A stretch of 64,000 bases of DNA from Hyphomicrobiales bacterium (GTDB lineage Bacteria > Pseudomonadota > Alphaproteobacteria > Rhizobiales > Rhizobiaceae): NCBI GenBank assembly GCA_900473915.1, contig UCNG01000006.1, positions 186,001 through 250,000 on the forward strand, written 5' to 3'. The notes under the pieces were generated by a model. That model made no database searches. It had not been told where the DNA came from and saw only the letters and a list, made by a program, of their open reading frames with translations. Both the position numbers and the translations under genes were made by a program. Every line of letters starts with the position of its first letter. The stretch's first letter is position 1. Of the stretch, positions 62,805 to 64,000 are shown in pieces.

Positions 62805-64000
62805 TCAGGCGAGCCAGAACAGAAGGCAGGCCATTCCAAAACCAAGAAGCCCGATAAGGGTTTCCAGAACCGTCCATGTTTTCAGCGTCGTCTTCACGTC
62901 CATGTTGAAGAAGCGTCCGACCAGCCAGAAGCCGGAATCGTTGACGTGGGACAGCATGACCGACCCCGCCGCGAGGGCGATCACTATCGCTGCGGTCTCA
63001 AGCCCGTGATATCCGGCGGCCTGAACGGCAGGCTGAACAAGCCCGGCAGCGGTTATCAGCGCTACCGTTGCCGATCCCTGCGCCACGCGCAAAATCGTTG
63101 CAATCAGGAAGCCCGCCACGATGACAGGCAGTCCGGTATCTGCAAAGGCATTTGACAGGGCATCGCCAATGCCGGACGCGCGCAGGACGCCGCCGAACAT
63201 TCCGCCTGCGCCCGTGATCAGGATGATGGAACACACCGGACCGAGCGCTGAATCGAGAATGCGTTCCACGCTGGCTGCATCCCTGCCGCGCCGCGGCCCG
63301 AGCACATAGGACGCCACCAGCACCGCCACCAGAAGCGCAACCGGAGTCGATCCGAACATTCGCGCCAGCTGATACCAGTTCGCATCGGCGCTGACCCAGC
63401 CTTGCGCGCGGGCAAAATCGAGGCCGGTATTGATGAAAATCAGAACCAGCGGCAGCAGAAGAAGCAGTATAACCAGGCTGGGGCTCGGAGGGTTTACAGC
63501 CTCTTTTACACTCGCCGCCTCGAAATTGTCAGGGACAGGAAGATTGATCCGCTTGCCGATCCACGCACCGAACAGGTGTCCGGCGATAAACCAGACGGGG
63601 ATGACGACCACGATGCCGACAAGAATGAGAAGCCCCACATCCGCGCCCAGCAGTTCGGATGCTGCAACAGGCCCCGGATGCGGGGGCACGAAAACATGCA
63701 TTACCGAAAAGGCGGCAGCGACTGGAATGCCATAGAGAAGCAGACTTCCCTTGAGACGCCGCCCGACGGTGAAGACCACTGGGAGCATCACCACCAGCCC
63801 GGCATCGAAAAAGATGGGGAAGCCGAAGATGAGCGACGCGATGCCAAGCGCCATGGGCGCGCGGTCTTCGCCGAACCGCCGGATGAGATCGTCGGCAAGC
63901 GCCTGCGCGCCGCCCGATATTTCAAGCAACCGTCCAAGCATTGCGCCAAGCCCCACCAGAAGCGCCACCCCGCCAAGGGTAGAACCGAAGGCAGATGTGA
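62805..64000 (-). CDS. GntP-family permease, partial at N-terminus (window edge)
   Basis: Gluconate:H+ symporter family; at least 398 residues to the right window end, with about ten helices visible. Motifs SAFGSTLGGVALLVGLGAMLG at the open end, FFDAGLVVMLPVVF, VPPHPGPVAASELL and VNDSGFWLVGRFF. The reading frame continues past 64000, so the true start is outside. Imports gluconate or a related sugar acid, and is possibly controlled by the adjacent two-component system. Converges on the GlcG gene. Confidence 0.88.
   Translation of the reverse strand, partial: TSAFGSTLGGVALLVGLGAMLGRLLEISGGAQALADDLIRRFGEDRAPMALGIASLIFGFPIFFDAGLVVMLPVVFTVGRRLKGSLLLYGIPVAAAFSVMHVFVPPHPGPVAASELLGADVGLLILVGIVVVIPVWFIAGHLFGAWIGKRINLPVPDNFEAASVKEAVNPPSPSLVILLLLLPLVLIFINTGLDFARAQGWVSADANWYQLARMFGSTPVALLVAVLVASYVLGPRRGRDAASVERILDSALGPVCSIILITGAGGMFGGVLRASGIGDALSNAFADTGLPVIVAGFLIATILRVAQGSATVALITAAGLVQPAVQAAGYHGLETAAIVIALAAGSVMLSHVNDSGFWLVGRFFNMDVKTTLKTWTVLETLIGLLGFGMACLLFWLA

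Noticed and set aside
1-64000. Mobile elements, prophage, CRISPR, tRNA or rRNA genes
   Set aside because: No transposase, integrase, phage protein or spaced direct-repeat array was seen among the coding regions, and no tRNA or rRNA sequence was recognised.

Overview
The window is high-GC alphaproteobacterial DNA. Codon use, a complete repA-repB-repC replication module at 15743-19466, a three-repeat Pho box, an Irr-type iron box and several short palindromic repeats of Rhizobiales style all point to the Brucella/Ochrobactrum group, most likely the second chromosome (chromid) around its replication locus. That assignment is inferred from recognised families; no database search was possible. No rRNA, tRNA, CRISPR array or insertion sequence was seen. 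Both ends cut through genes: a TonB-dependent receptor on the left and a GntP-type permease on the right.

Layout. 1-1825: partial TonB-dependent siderophore receptor with a candidate Irr box, beside an AraC regulator. 1837-9709: an operon on the minus strand (hyuB, hyuA, NCS1 permease, class III omega-aminotransferase) with a divergent AraC regulator; it looks like a pathway that takes up a cyclic amide, opens it with ATP and transaminates the product. 9886-14571: a large autotransporter whose passenger carries an intact endonuclease/exonuclease/phosphatase domain, divergent from a DeoR regulator, with two near-identical operators between them. 14572-19466: repABC with two parS-like sites and a well-defined antisense RNA between repB and repC. 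20069-27522: cbiZ, an MFS transporter, phoX behind a Pho box, a phytase-like secreted protein, an SDR and its divergent LysR regulator.

27620-35762: nucleoside salvage. A BMP-type ABC importer (binding protein, ATPase, two permeases), an ADP-ribosylglycohydrolase-family protein and a nucleoside hydrolase form one minus-strand operon; ribokinase converges on it. 36006-43844: an IclR regulator divergent from a polyamine-type ABC importer joined to a three-part HcnABC/opine-oxidase-like dehydrogenase, so probably uptake and oxidation of an opine or another N-substituted amino acid. 43981-44580: a DUF922 putative metalloprotease.

44909-52340: a compact polysaccharide locus with a UDP-glucuronate decarboxylase-like enzyme, GalE, a membrane GT2 synthase, UDP-glucose dehydrogenase, two DUF995 secreted proteins and a GH26-like secreted hydrolase between them. 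This is the best candidate for an undescribed system: a synthase-dependent exopolysaccharide with its own hydrolase and two paralogous accessory proteins. 52518-64000: a small secreted protein, an AraC regulator, a GFA-family protein, gamma-glutamyltransferase, peptidase T, a peptide-binding protein, a two-component system, a GlcG-type protein and the partial GntP permease.

Many true starts are TTG or GTG, or lie internal to the longest open frame. I moved starts where a Shine-Dalgarno sequence or a gene overlap supported it, and say so in each entry.
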